Assembly: GCA_021324635.1 (NCBI GenBank)
Contig: JAJPIS010000092.1
Location: forward strand, 1-41,235
Reading direction: 5' to 3'
DNA from: Gemmatimonadota bacterium
GTDB lineage: Bacteria > Gemmatimonadota > Gemmatimonadetes > Gemmatimonadales > Gemmatimonadaceae
DNA length: 41,235 bases
The notes below the pieces were generated by a model, which saw nothing but the letters and a program-made list of their open reading frames with translations, searched no databases and was not told where the DNA came from. The position numbers and the translations under genes are program-made. Positions 26,643 to 34,504 of the stretch are shown here, piece after piece (position 1 is the stretch's first letter; the number at the start of each line of letters is the position of its first letter).

Positions 26643-27896
26643 TCACACCTCCGCCGGTCGGTGCGCTCGCCCGACGCCGGCGCCCTCGCGGACGTGCGCC
26701 CGGGCGGCCGCGTCGGCCGCCAGGAGCGCCCCACGGTCCTGGGCCGACATCCCCGACAGCGCGTCCAGCGCGGCACCGATCGCCGAGGCGATATCCGCGA
26801 AGCTCATCCGCCCTTCCAGAAACAGCGCCACCGCCTGCTCGTTGGCCGCGTTGAAGATCGCTGGCGCCGCCCCCCCGGCCCGCCCCGCCGCCAGCCCGAG
26901 GCTCAGCGCGGGGAAATCCTCGGCGCGGACGCGCTCGAAGGTCAGGGGGGATGCCGCGACCGGATCGAACGGTGCTACCCCCTCGTCGGCCAGGCGTTCG
27001 GGATGGGTGAGCGCGTACAGGACGGGGAGCTCCATGCTCGGGACCCCAACCTGTGCCAGGACGCTGCCATCGATGAATTCGACGAACGAGTGCACGACGC
27101 TCTGAGGGTGGACGACGACTTCGATCCGGTCGTACGGAATGCCGAAGAGGAAGTGTGCCTCGATGACTTCGAGCGCCTTGTTGGCCAGGGTCGCGCTGTC
27201 GACCGTGATCTTGCGTCCCATGCGCCAGGTCGGATGCCGAAGCGCGTCCGCGACCGTCGCCTGCTCCAGCCGCTCGCGCGTCCACCCGCGGAACGGGCCG
27301 CCGGAGGCGGTCAGGAGCAGCCGCCGGATCTCGGACGCCGGGCGATGCCCGACGCATTGCAGGATGGCCGAGTGCTCGCTGTCGACGGGAACGATCTCCC
27401 CCCCGCCCTGCGCGGCGGCCGCGGCCACCAGCTCACCGGCGACGACCAGGGTCTCCTTGTTCGCGAGCGCCACGCGCTTCCCCGCCCGCAGCCCGGCCAG
27501 GGTCGCGTCCAGGCCGGCCGCCCCGACGACCGCGTTGAGGACGATGTCCACCTCGGCGAGCGTGGCGGCGCCGACGAGGCACTCGGCGCCGGTTCGCCAG
27601 TCTGCCGGGTGGGGCCGTCCGTCGCGCACGAGCCCAACGAACGGCGGGACGAAGCGCCGGGCCTGTTCCTCGAGGAGGGTCGCGTTCTCGTAGGCGGTGA
27701 GTGCCGACACGCGGAAGGCGTGGCGTTGCCGGTCGAGGACGCGAAGGGCGGTGGTCCCGATCGACCCGGTCGAGCCGAGCACGGCGACCCCGCGCACCCG
27801 ATCGCGCCCGCTCGCCGGGGCGCCCGGGGCGCCCGGGGCGCCCGGGGCGCCGTCGCGGCCGGGACGCGCGCCGCCCTCCTCCGCTCCGGCGCTCAC
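26643..27896 (-). CDS. dxr: 1-deoxy-D-xylulose 5-phosphate reductoisomerase
   Basis: First committed step of the MEP isoprenoid pathway, supplying IPP/DMAPP for undecaprenyl phosphate and quinones. The 417-residue protein has the NADPH motif GVAVLGSTGSIG, ALANKETLVVAGE, the metal site PVDSEHSAIL (PVDSEHSA in the family), LTASGGPFRGW, HPTWRMGRKITVDSATLANKALEVIEAH in pieces (WRMGRKITVDSATL, NKALEVIEAH), VHPQSVVHSFVEF, and NAANEQAV. The GTG at 27896 overlaps the cdsA stop by 4 bp; it adds a Gly-Ala-Pro-rich N-terminal leader of about 35 residues, encoded partly by a 9-bp repeat, so a later start is possible. rseP follows after 1 bp. Confidence 0.96.
   Translation of the reverse strand: MSAGAEEGGARPGRDGAPGAPGAPGAPASGRDRVRGVAVLGSTGSIGTTALRVLDRQRHAFRVSALTAYENATLLEEQARRFVPPFVGLVRDGRPHPADWRTGAECLVGAATLAEVDIVLNAVVGAAGLDATLAGLRAGKRVALANKETLVVAGELVAAAAAQGGGEIVPVDSEHSAILQCVGHRPASEIRRLLLTASGGPFRGWTRERLEQATVADALRHPTWRMGRKITVDSATLANKALEVIEAHFLFGIPYDRIEVVVHPQSVVHSFVEFIDGSVLAQVGVPSMELPVLYALTHPERLADEGVAPFDPVAASPLTFERVRAEDFPALSLGLAAGRAGGAAPAIFNAANEQAVALFLEGRMSFADIASAIGAALDALSGMSAQDRGALLAADAAARAHVREGAGVGRAHRPAEV
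27821..27847. repeat. 9-bp tandem repeat in the dxr N-terminal leader
   Basis: Three perfect copies of CGCCCGGGG, flanked by partial copies (27813-27820 and just after 27847). It codes for a Gly-Ala-Pro repeat ahead of the conserved Dxr fold, in frame. Confidence 0.85.
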
Positions 27897-28885
27897 GGCC
27901 GGCCGACGACCGGCGCCGGGAGCAGGAACCCCGGGATATCGAGGAGCATGTAGGCGACGGGAAGCGCGAAGAGGAGCGCATCGATCCGGTCCAGCACGCC
28001 GCCATGCCCGGGGAAGATCCGCGAGCTGTCCTTCACCCCCGCCTCCCGCTTGAGCAGTGATTCGACCAGATCGCCGATCTGTCCCGCCGCGCTGACGACG
28101 ACTGCGAAGAGCAGGACGTTGCGCGGGGCCATGACGAGCTGAGCCACCGGCCGGAGCACCCAACCGACGTAGAGCCAACCGGCCGTGACAGTGACGGCCA
28201 TGCCACCGATCGCGCCGGCGATGGTCTTCCCGGGGCTCACGGAGGGAAGGAGCCTCGGCCCGCCCACCAGTCGGCCGGTGACGTAGCCGCCGATGTCGTT
28301 CGCCCAGGTGAGCAGGAGCGGCAGGAGCAGCAGGGCGGCCCCACCGCGCTCGTCGGCGACAAACCGATGGTTCCGAATTCCTTCCGCAAAGGCGAGCAAC
28401 CCGCCCGTGTACGCGATGCCAAGCAGCGTGACGGCGACGGCGGACATCGGCCGCCCACGGGCGCCGCGGGCCCAGATCGCCACTGTCAGCGTGAGCAGGA
28501 GCACGGCCGCGAGCAGCGACGGCGGCGCGCCAAAGACACCGCGCGGCTCGCCGGCCGCGACGACCGGCCAGGCAGCGGCGACGGGGATGCCGACGATCTC
28601 GATGGGCTCGATCCCGCTCGCGCGTGCCATCCGGTACAGCTCCCATGCGCCGACACCGGCGACGGCGGCGAGGAGCCCGGCCAGCGGCACGCCGCCGGCG
28701 ATGACGGCCCACAGGGCGATGGGCGCGGCGACGACCGCGAACAGGATGCGTCGCGCCAGCTCTCCCCCACCGCGGCGCGCCGGCGGCGCGTGGCGCGGCT
28801 CGACGGCGCCGGGCAAGCTCCGAGCCTCGCCCGTCGGTGGCGCGGTCGGAGGGTCCTGGGTCGCCGTGCTCCTGTCCTCGCTCAT
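27893..28885 (-). CDS. cdsA: Phosphatidate cytidylyltransferase
   Basis: Makes CDP-diacylglycerol, the branch point of phospholipid synthesis, in the inner membrane. The 330-residue protein starts with a 45-residue proline/alanine-rich cytosolic leader, then several membrane helices (ILFAVVAAPIALWAVIAG and later), and ends with the family signature region: SPGKTIAGAIGGMAV, then KDSSRIFPGHGGVLDRIDALLF. The WANDIGGYVTGRLVG segment is also conserved. It lies 9 bp after uppS and overlaps dxr by 4 bp. Confidence 0.95.
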   Translation of the reverse strand: MSEDRSTATQDPPTAPPTGEARSLPGAVEPRHAPPARRGGGELARRILFAVVAAPIALWAVIAGGVPLAGLLAAVAGVGAWELYRMARASGIEPIEIVGIPVAAAWPVVAAGEPRGVFGAPPSLLAAVLLLTLTVAIWARGARGRPMSAVAVTLLGIAYTGGLLAFAEGIRNHRFVADERGGAALLLLPLLLTWANDIGGYVTGRLVGGPRLLPSVSPGKTIAGAIGGMAVTVTAGWLYVGWVLRPVAQLVMAPRNVLLFAVVVSAAGQIGDLVESLLKREAGVKDSSRIFPGHGGVLDRIDALLFALPVAYMLLDIPGFLLPAPVVGRP

Positions 28886-28894
28886 GCCGGCGGG

Positions 28895-29659
28895 CTAGGC
28901 CGAGACTCGGCCGAAGCGACGTTCCCGGTTCTGATAATCGAGGATCGCCTCGAACAGCTCGCGCCGGCCGAAGTCGGGCCACAGCACCGGGGAGATGAAC
29001 AGCTCGGTGTACGCCATCTGCCAGAGCAGAAAGTTGGAGATCCGCTGCTCTCCCGACGTGCGGATCAGCAAGTCCGGGTCCGGGCAGTCGGCCGTGTACA
29101 GGCGTGCCTGGAACTCCGCCTCGGAGATATCCTCGGGGGCGAGGCGCCCGGCGTAGACGTCGCGCGCCAGGAGCTGGGCCGCGCGGACCAGCTCGGCCCG
29201 CCCGCCGTACGAGATGAACAGGTTGAGCCGCAGCCGATCGTTGTGCTCGGTCTCGCCAACGACGCGGTCCACCGCGCTCGCAGCCGCTGGCGTCAGGCGC
29301 TCGAGGTCGCCCAGGACGCACACGCGGACGCCACGCTCGCGCAGCTCATCCACCTCGCGGGCGATGTACTCCTCGAGGAGCGACATGAGCGCGGTGATCT
29401 CGACCCGCGGCCGCTGCCAGTTCTCCTGCGAGAAGGCGAACAGCGACAGCACCTCGAGCCCGGCCTCGACCGCGCCTTCGACCACCTCGCGGACGGCCTT
29501 CATCCCGGACCGGTGGCCGAACGGGCGAGGCATGAGCCGCTCCCGCGCCCAGCGCCCGTTGCCGTCCATGATGATCGCCACGTGCCGGGGAAGGTCCCCC
29601 GCCCCCTGCACGCGGATCCGGCCGAGTAGCTCGTCAGCCGAGCCCGGCGTGAGGTCCAT
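28895..29659 (-). CDS. uppS: Undecaprenyl diphosphate synthase (cis-prenyltransferase)
   Basis: Builds C55-PP, the lipid carrier for peptidoglycan and other envelope glycans. 254 residues. Seen: HVAIIMDGNGRWARERLMPR with the catalytic Asp, FGHRSGMKAVREVV, LSLFAFSQENWQRP, RLNLFISYGGRAELV, and the C-terminal PDLLIRTSGEQRISNFLLWQ followed by MAYTELFISPVLWPDF. ATG 29659 is the right start because the conserved region begins soon after; only 2 bp separate it from the frr stop. cdsA follows after 9 bp. Confidence 0.97.
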   Translation of the reverse strand: MDLTPGSADELLGRIRVQGAGDLPRHVAIIMDGNGRWARERLMPRPFGHRSGMKAVREVVEGAVEAGLEVLSLFAFSQENWQRPRVEITALMSLLEEYIAREVDELRERGVRVCVLGDLERLTPAAASAVDRVVGETEHNDRLRLNLFISYGGRAELVRAAQLLARDVYAGRLAPEDISEAEFQARLYTADCPDPDLLIRTSGEQRISNFLLWQMAYTELFISPVLWPDFGRRELFEAILDYQNRERRFGRVSA

Positions 29660-29661
29660 CG

Positions 29662-30231
29662 TCACACTTCCAGGATCTCGGCTTCCTTGTGCCGGAGGGC
29701 GTCGTCGACCTTCCCGATGAAGTCGTCGTGCAGCTTCTGGAGGTCCTTCTCGCCGTGCTTGACGTCGTCCTCCGAGACCTTGTCGAGCTTCTTGAGGCGG
29801 TCGCGTGCCTCGGTGCGGGCGTGACGGATGGCGATCCGGCCTTCCTCGGCGAGCTTGTGAACGACCTTGACCAGGTCGCGCCGGCGCTGCTCGTTGAGCG
29901 ACGGGAGCGGAACGCGGATGATCGCCCCCTGGATCGCAGGGTCGAGCCCGAGATCGCTCTCGCGGATCGCCTTCTCGATCGCCTTGGTCTGCCCCTTGTC
30001 CCACGGGGTGACGATGAGCAGCCGCGGCTCCGGCGCGGTGACAGACGCGAGCTGGTTGAGCGGCATGGACTGACCGTACGCGTCGACGCGAATCGTATCG
30101 AGCATCGCCGGCGAGGCCTTGCCAGAGCGGATCGATCCCAGCTCGCGGCGCGCGCTCTCGAGCGCTTTGTCCATCGCGCTCCGGCAATCCTTCATGATCT
30201 GTGGGATGGTCGTCGTGACGGCTGGACTCAT
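29662..30231 (-). CDS. frr: Ribosome recycling factor
   Basis: Splits the post-termination ribosome with EF-G. 189 residues, typical length. Seen: MKDCRSAMDKALESARRELG then SIRSGKASPAMLDTIRVDAYGQ, NQLASVTAPEPRLLIVTPWD, IEKAIRESDLGLDPAIQG, IRVPLPSLNEQRRRDLVKVV, and the C-terminal coiled helix to DDALRHKEAEILEV. ATG 30231 has GGAG six nt upstream, fixing the start over a longer open frame. It is 73 bp behind pyrH. Confidence 0.98.
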   Translation of the reverse strand: MSPAVTTTIPQIMKDCRSAMDKALESARRELGSIRSGKASPAMLDTIRVDAYGQSMPLNQLASVTAPEPRLLIVTPWDKGQTKAIEKAIRESDLGLDPAIQGAIIRVPLPSLNEQRRRDLVKVVHKLAEEGRIAIRHARTEARDRLKKLDKVSEDDVKHGEKDLQKLHDDFIGKVDDALRHKEAEILEV

Positions 30232-30304
30232 GCGGAGCTCCGGGAAGCGGTACGCGGCCGGCCGCTCGGGCGCGCACGCAGCGCGCCGCCCGGCCGGAAC
30301 CGGG

Positions 30305-31135
30305 TCAGCGGACGAGCGTGCCGATACGCTCCCCACGGATCGCCCGGGAGACGGCACGCGGAGTGTGGATGTTGAGCACGATCAGCGGCAACTCGTTCTC
30401 CTTGCACAGCGTGATCGCCGTCTGATCCATGACCCCGAGCTCGTCGCGCATCACGTCGCGGTAGCTGACCTCCGCGTACAGCGTCGCTTGCGGGTGGCGC
30501 TTCGGGTCGGCGGAATAGACGCCGTCCACGCTCGTCGCCTTGATGATCACATCGGCCTTCATCTGGATGGCGCGCAGGACGGCCGCCGTGTCGGTGGTAA
30601 AGTACGGGTTGCCGGTGCCTGCGGCAAAGATGACGGTCCGCTTCTGCTCGAGGTGCCGCATCGCGCGGCGGCGGATGTACGGCTCGGCCAACTCCTCCAT
30701 CCGGATGGCCGTCATCACGCGCGTGTCCATCCCACGCCGCTCGAGAATCTCCTGGAGCGCGAGCGCATTGATCACCGTGCCGAGCATCCCCATGTAGTCG
30801 GCGCTCACGCGGTCCATGCCCGTCTGCTGGAGCTGGGCGCCGCGCACGATGTTGCCGCCACCGATGACGAGTCCGATCTCCGCCCCGATGTCGACCGCGT
30901 CCTTGATCTCGTCGGCGAACTGCTCGATCACCTCGAAGTCGAACCCGAAGCCCCGCTCTCCGGCGAGCGCCTCGCCGGAGAGCTTGACCAGCGCGCGTGG
31001 GTAGGCGAGGCCGTTCACCGGCCGCGCGAACGCCGGCCCCACGCCAGGGCCGGCGCCCGGCCGGACGTCGGGCGCGACACGGGGGGCGGGAGGCGCCGGC
31101 TCGGGCCCGCGGGCCGCATCGCTCAGGCGTTCCAC
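30305..31135 (-). CDS. pyrH: Uridylate kinase
   Basis: Phosphorylates UMP to UDP, hexameric bacterial enzyme. Core motifs: RALVKLSGEALAGERGFGF, IGLVIGGGNIVRGAQ, MDRVSADYMGMLGTVINALA, FAAGTGNPYFTTDTAAVLRA, IIKATSVDGVYSADPK, and the C-terminal LPLIVLNIHTPRAVSRAIRG. With the GTG at 31135 it has a proline/alanine-rich N-terminal extension of about 40 residues absent from typical PyrH. A second in-frame GTG at 31018 (VNGLAYPRAL) would give the usual size; neither start has a strong Shine-Dalgarno. 10 bp behind tsf. Confidence 0.95.
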   Translation of the reverse strand: MERLSDAARGPEPAPPAPRVAPDVRPGAGPGVGPAFARPVNGLAYPRALVKLSGEALAGERGFGFDFEVIEQFADEIKDAVDIGAEIGLVIGGGNIVRGAQLQQTGMDRVSADYMGMLGTVINALALQEILERRGMDTRVMTAIRMEELAEPYIRRRAMRHLEQKRTVIFAAGTGNPYFTTDTAAVLRAIQMKADVIIKATSVDGVYSADPKRHPQATLYAEVSYRDVMRDELGVMDQTAITLCKENELPLIVLNIHTPRAVSRAIRGERIGTLVR

Positions 31136-31145
31136 GCCGAGGGCC

Positions 31146-31754
31146 CTACTCCTCGCCGATCCGATAGCGGGTGAAGCGCCGGACGACGATCCGCTCGCCG
31201 ACCTTGGCGGAGAACTCGGTCACCAGGTCGCCGATCGTCTTCTTGTCGTCGCGGACCCATGCCTGGTGCATCAGCGCGACGTCCTTGTAGAACGCCTCGA
31301 CCTTGCCGCTCACGATGCGGTCGATGAGGTGCTGCGGCTTGCCGCTCTCGCGCACCTGCTCCTCGAACAGCCGCCGCTCGCGCTCGACCCGATCGGCCGG
31401 CACCGCATCCTTGTCGACCGCCACCGGGGCCGCGGCCGCGATGTGCTCGGCGATCGACCGCACGAGCGCCTGAAAGTCCGGGTTCCGGGCCACGAAGTCG
31501 GTCTCGCAGTCGACCTCGACGAGCACACCGAGCTTGCCGTCGTGGTGGATGTACGTCCCGATGGCGCCCTCGCGGGTCTCCTTGCCGACCCGCTTCTCCG
31601 CCTTGGCGGCGCCCCGCTTCCGCAGCAACTCGATGGCGCGCTCCATGTCGCCGGTCGCCTCTTCGAGCGCGCGCTTGCACTCCATCATCCCGGCGCCGGT
31701 ACGCTGCCGGAGCTCCTGTACGTCCTTGGCGGACACTGTTTTGGTCGTCGTCAT
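31146..31754 (-). CDS. tsf: Elongation factor Ts, short form
   Basis: Guanine-nucleotide exchange factor for EF-Tu. 202 residues, so the short type known in Thermus and cyanobacteria, lacking part of the C-terminal subdomain of the E. coli protein. Seen: the UBA-like start VSAKDVQELRQRTGAGMMEC then KRALEEATGDMERAIELLRKRG, the CETDFVARNPDF motif that contacts EF-Tu, and the core helix to the C-terminal EFSAKVGERIVVRRFTRYRI. 10 bp ahead of pyrH; separated from rpsB by 137 bp containing a strong hairpin. Confidence 0.97.
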   Translation of the reverse strand: MTTTKTVSAKDVQELRQRTGAGMMECKRALEEATGDMERAIELLRKRGAAKAEKRVGKETREGAIGTYIHHDGKLGVLVEVDCETDFVARNPDFQALVRSIAEHIAAAAPVAVDKDAVPADRVERERRLFEEQVRESGKPQHLIDRIVSGKVEAFYKDVALMHQAWVRDDKKTIGDLVTEFSAKVGERIVVRRFTRYRIGEE

Positions 31755-31813
31755 CGCTCGCTCACCAATGCTCGATCGGTCCGTCGGTCCTGCTCGGCGC
31801 CGACCCTGTGGAA

Positions 31814-31842
31814 ACGCCGCCGGGGAAGCCCTCCGGCGGCGT
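31814..31842 (-). terminator. Strong hairpin in the rpsB-tsf spacer (terminator or attenuator)
   Basis: Perfect 10-bp stem, ACGCCGCCGG (31814-31823) and CCGGCGGCGT (31833-31842), with a 9-nt loop. In the direction of transcription only TTT follows the stem. The short T tract suggests partial termination between rpsB and tsf, which would lower the downstream genes relative to rpsB. Confidence 0.6.
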
Positions 31843-31891
31843 CGCGGTGCGTAATCTACTCACCCTGCGTCGTGCGAGGGCATGGGGTTGC

Positions 31892-32806
31892 TCACACCTC
31901 GGCGTCCGCCTCTCCCTCCTCGGCCGGGGCCTCATCCGCCCCGGTGCCGACATCGCCGGGCTCACCGCCCGTCTTGAGCCGGGCCGCGATCGCCTCCGGC
32001 TTGGCGCGCCGGCGGCGCGGCCGGCGACGACGCCGGCGCTCATCCTCGGCCGCCGGCTCCATGCCGCGGTCGGAGCTGTACGTGCTGGTCTCGCTCTCCT
32101 CGACCTCGTGACGCACCGGCGCCTCGCGCCGCGCCTCGACGATCGCCTCGGCGACCGCGCGGGCGATGAGCTCCACCGACCGAATGGCATCGTCGTTCCC
32201 GGCCACCGGGACCGTGATCAGGTCGGGGTCGGCGTTGGTGTCGACGATGGCGACGATCGGGATCCCGAGCTTGTTCGCCTCGTTGACCGCGATCCGCTCC
32301 TTCTTGGAGTCGATCACGAACAGCAGCCCCGGCAGGCGCGTCATGTTCTTGATGCCCGCCAGATTGCGCGACAGCTTGTCGCGCTGGCGCGTCATCAGCA
32401 ACTGCTCTTTCTTGGTGTAGTTCTCGAACTCGCCCCCGGACTCGCTCCCCGCCTCGAGATCCTTGAGGCGGCGGATCTGCTTCTTCACCGTCTGGAAGTT
32501 GGTGAGGAGGCCGCCCAGCCACCGTTCGGTGACGTAGAGCGCGCCCGAGCGCTCCGCTTCGTCCTTCACGATCGCGCTCAACTGCCGCTTCGTGCAGACG
32601 AAGAGCACGTTGTCCCCGCGCAAGACCACCTCACGCGCCAGCTTCTGCGCGAGCTCGATCTGCCGTAGCGTCTTCTGGAGATCGATGATGTGGATACCGT
32701 TACGCTCCGCGAAGATGAAGCGCCGCATCTTCGGGTTCCACCGGCGGGTCTGATGCCCGAAGTGAACGCCCGCCCTGAGCAGATCGTCGAGACTGGGATG
32801 AGCCAT
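31892..32806 (-). CDS. rpsB: Small ribosomal subunit protein uS2 with long charged tail
   Basis: 30S subunit protein. Core: [108 protein letters not shown]. 304 residues, about 50-60 longer than typical S2. The extra C-terminal part contains a run of arginines and prolines ([13 protein letters not shown]) and then an acidic Glu/Ala/Gly tail ending EEGEADAEV. The start is ATG 32806; a 15-residue in-frame extension upstream is not conserved. Leader hairpin at 32865-32887. Confidence 0.97.
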   Translation of the reverse strand: MAHPSLDDLLRAGVHFGHQTRRWNPKMRRFIFAERNGIHIIDLQKTLRQIELAQKLAREVVLRGDNVLFVCTKRQLSAIVKDEAERSGALYVTERWLGGLLTNFQTVKKQIRRLKDLEAGSESGGEFENYTKKEQLLMTRQRDKLSRNLAGIKNMTRLPGLLFVIDSKKERIAVNEANKLGIPIVAIVDTNADPDLITVPVAGNDDAIRSVELIARAVAEAIVEARREAPVRHEVEESETSTYSSDRGMEPAAEDERRRRRRPRRRRAKPEAIAARLKTGGEPGDVGTGADEAPAEEGEADAEV

Positions 32807-32864
32807 GTGGTGCGTGAGACCTCGTGCGGGTTGAGCGTCCGCGTCCGTCACCGTGGCGTGCGAC

Positions 32865-32887
32865 CGGCTGTCCCCGCGGGGCAGCCG
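32865..32887 (-). promoter_or_regulatory. Hairpin in the rpsB leader
   Basis: CGGCTG and CAGCCG enclose CCC-CGCG-GGG, giving a 9-bp stem with a single-base bulge and a CGCG tetraloop, about 60 nt before the rpsB start. In other bacteria S2 controls its own mRNA through a structured leader; whether this hairpin does so here is inference. Confidence 0.45.
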
Positions 32888-32934
32888 ACACCCGTCGCCA
32901 CTCTGAACGCGTGCGAGATAGTGACCGGGACCGT

Positions 32935-33333
32935 CTAGCGCTTGCTGAACTGGAAGCGCTTCCGAGCCTTGGGGCGGCCCGGCTTCTTGCGCTCGACCGC
33001 CCGCGCGTCACGCGTGAGCAGGCCGAGGTCGCGCAGCCGGCGGCGATGGGTCTCGTCGACCTGCACGAGCGCGCGCGCGACCGCCAGCCGGAGGGCCCCC
33101 GCCTGACCCGACAGCCCACCGCCCTCGACATTTGCCCGAACGTCGAACCGGCCGAGCGTGTCGGTCGCGGTGAACGGCTGCTGAATCGCCGACACCAGGG
33201 CCGGCCGGGGGAAGTAATCGCCCAGCGTCCGGCCGTTCACGTACCACTTCCCGGAGCCAGGGCTCAGATACAACCGGCAGACCGCCTCCTTGCGGCGGCC
33301 GACGGTGTGCTTCGTCAGCGGATCAACGGGCAC
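32935..33333 (-). CDS. rpsI: Small ribosomal subunit protein uS9
   Basis: 30S protein whose C-terminal tail reaches the P-site tRNA. 132 residues: [58 protein letters not shown], and the canonical end [17 protein letters not shown]. The GTG at 33333 is set by a GGAGG six nt upstream; it overlaps the rplM tail by 11 bp. A longer upstream frame inside rplM has no similarity. 128 bp before rpsB. Confidence 0.97.
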   Translation of the reverse strand: MPVDPLTKHTVGRRKEAVCRLYLSPGSGKWYVNGRTLGDYFPRPALVSAIQQPFTATDTLGRFDVRANVEGGGLSGQAGALRLAVARALVQVDETHRRRLRDLGLLTRDARAVERKKPGRPKARKRFQFSKR

Positions 33334-33835
33334 CAGCGCCCTCCGTGTGTGCGTTCGCGGTCGTCGTCGTGCGGGACGTGATCCGGCTCGATCCCGCCGT
33401 GCCGGCGACCGTGAGCCGGGTCGGGCGCTGGGCGGCATGCGGATGCTCGGCGCCGGCAAAGACGCGAAGCTTCCGGCGCAGCACCTGACGGCCGAGCGCC
33501 GTCTTGGGCAGCATGCCGTAGACCGCCTTCTCGATCACCCGCTCCGGGTGCTTCGCGAGCAGCGTCTGCGCCGGCGTGAAGCGCTCGTGACCCATGTACC
33601 CGGTGTGCCGGAAATACTGCTTCTGCTCGGCCTTGCGTCCCGTGAGCCGGACCTTGGCGGCGTTGATCACGATCACCGAGTCACCGGTGTCCATGTGCGG
33701 CGTGAACGTCGCCTTGTGCTTGCCTCGAATGACGCGCGCCACCTCGGACGCGAGCCGCCCGAGCACCATGCCGTCCGCGTCGACGACGTACCAGTGGTGC
33801 TCGATGTCCGCCGGAGTCGCGGTATATGTTCTCAT
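33323..33835 (-). CDS. rplM: Large ribosomal subunit protein uL13
   Basis: Early-assembling 50S protein. 170 residues: [108 protein letters not shown]. The last 28 residues ([20 protein letters not shown] and on) extend past the usual L13 end and contain the rpsI ribosome-binding site. ATG 33835. Promoter candidate at 33943-33971 overlaps the end of the upstream biotin carrier gene, so rplM-rpsI is probably its own unit. Confidence 0.97.
   Translation of the reverse strand: MRTYTATPADIEHHWYVVDADGMVLGRLASEVARVIRGKHKATFTPHMDTGDSVIVINAAKVRLTGRKAEQKQYFRHTGYMGHERFTPAQTLLAKHPERVIEKAVYGMLPKTALGRQVLRRKLRVFAGAEHPHAAQRPTRLTVAGTAGSSRITSRTTTTANAHTEGAGAR
33340..33344 (-). promoter_or_regulatory. Shine-Dalgarno of rpsI, inside rplM
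   Basis: GGAGG on the coding strand, 6 nt before the rpsI GTG and within the last codons of rplM. It decides the rpsI start and is the clearest Shine-Dalgarno I noticed in the window. Confidence 0.75.
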
Positions 33836-33846
33836 GTGCCTGGGAC

Positions 33847-33866
33847 GCTACGTGAAGCTACGTGAA
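33847..33866. repeat. 10-bp tandem duplication in the rplM leader
   Basis: Two perfect adjacent copies of GCTACGTGAA (33847-33856, 33857-33866), 11-30 nt before the rplM start codon. On the mRNA strand each copy reads TTCACGTAGC. Position suggests a translational or protein-binding element, but no role is shown. Confidence 0.8.
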
Positions 33867-33942
33867 CAGGACGTGATGTGAGGGATCGGCGCGCGGCGGG
33901 TAGCCCACCCCCGGCTTCCGGCGCGATCGACAACAGACTCGT

Positions 33943-33971
33943 AAGCTAGCCAAGCACTTAGGTGGTGTCAA
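33943..33971 (-). promoter_or_regulatory. Putative rplM-rpsI promoter
   Basis: Minus strand: perfect TTGACA (33971-33966) overlapping the stop of the biotin carrier gene, 17 bp, TAGCTT (33948-33943). Leader of about 100 nt before ATG 33835. Best-looking promoter in the window along with that at 1965. Confidence 0.55.
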
Positions 33972-34504
33972 TCTGACGCCAGCTCGACGAGCAGGGCCCC
34001 CTTCTCCACCGCCGTCCCGGGCGCGACGGGCAGCGAGCGGACCCGCCCGGCGCTCTTGGCCCGCAGCTCGTTCTCCATCTTCATCGCCTCCATCACGATG
34101 AGCCCGTCGCCCGGTCGCACGGCGTCCCCCACGGATACCAGCACCCGAGTGACGAGCCCCGGCATGGGCGCTCGAACCGGCTCCGGCCCGGTCGCGAGCG
34201 CCGTCGCCGCCCGAAGCGTCCGCACCGCACGCGACCGCTCATCGAGCGCCTCGACCCCGACGCGCGCGCCGGCCGCGGGCAGCACGATCGTGTACGACCC
34301 CTTGCGCTCTCCTCGCCGCGGGACGAGCTCGAACACGGCGTCGCCGAGTCGGAGCAGCCTGATGGGCGAGTCGGAGACCGTGTCGATCGTCGCCGGGATG
34401 AGCTGGCCGTCGATCGAGACACCGTCGGCGGTCACCGTCACCGTCGTTGGCCGGCCCTCGATCTCGACCAGGTAAACCGTACCGGCTGCCGCGGGCCCGG
34501 TCAC
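33968..34504 (-). CDS. Biotin carboxyl carrier protein of an acyl-CoA carboxylase
   Basis: A 178-residue protein whose last 75 residues form a biotinyl domain: VRAPMPGLVTRVLVSVGDAV, then GLIVMEAMKMENELRA with the biotinylated Lys in AMKM, and GTAVEKGALLVEL. The first part (YLVEIEGRPTTVTV, VSIDGQLIPATI) resembles the small domain that precedes biotinyl domains in propionyl/acetyl-CoA carboxylases. It carries carboxybiotin between the AccC-like carboxylase and the carboxyltransferase encoded upstream. GTG 34504 overlaps the methyltransferase stop by 4 bp. Confidence 0.93.
   Translation of the reverse strand: MTGPAAAGTVYLVEIEGRPTTVTVTADGVSIDGQLIPATIDTVSDSPIRLLRLGDAVFELVPRRGERKGSYTIVLPAAGARVGVEALDERSRAVRTLRAATALATGPEPVRAPMPGLVTRVLVSVGDAVRPGDGLIVMEAMKMENELRAKSAGRVRSLPVAPGTAVEKGALLVELASD

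Noticed and set aside
26643-29321. An apparent giant dxr fusion of 892 residues
   Set aside because: The first half is an out-of-frame reading of uppS and cdsA; the Dxr fold begins after GTG 27896.
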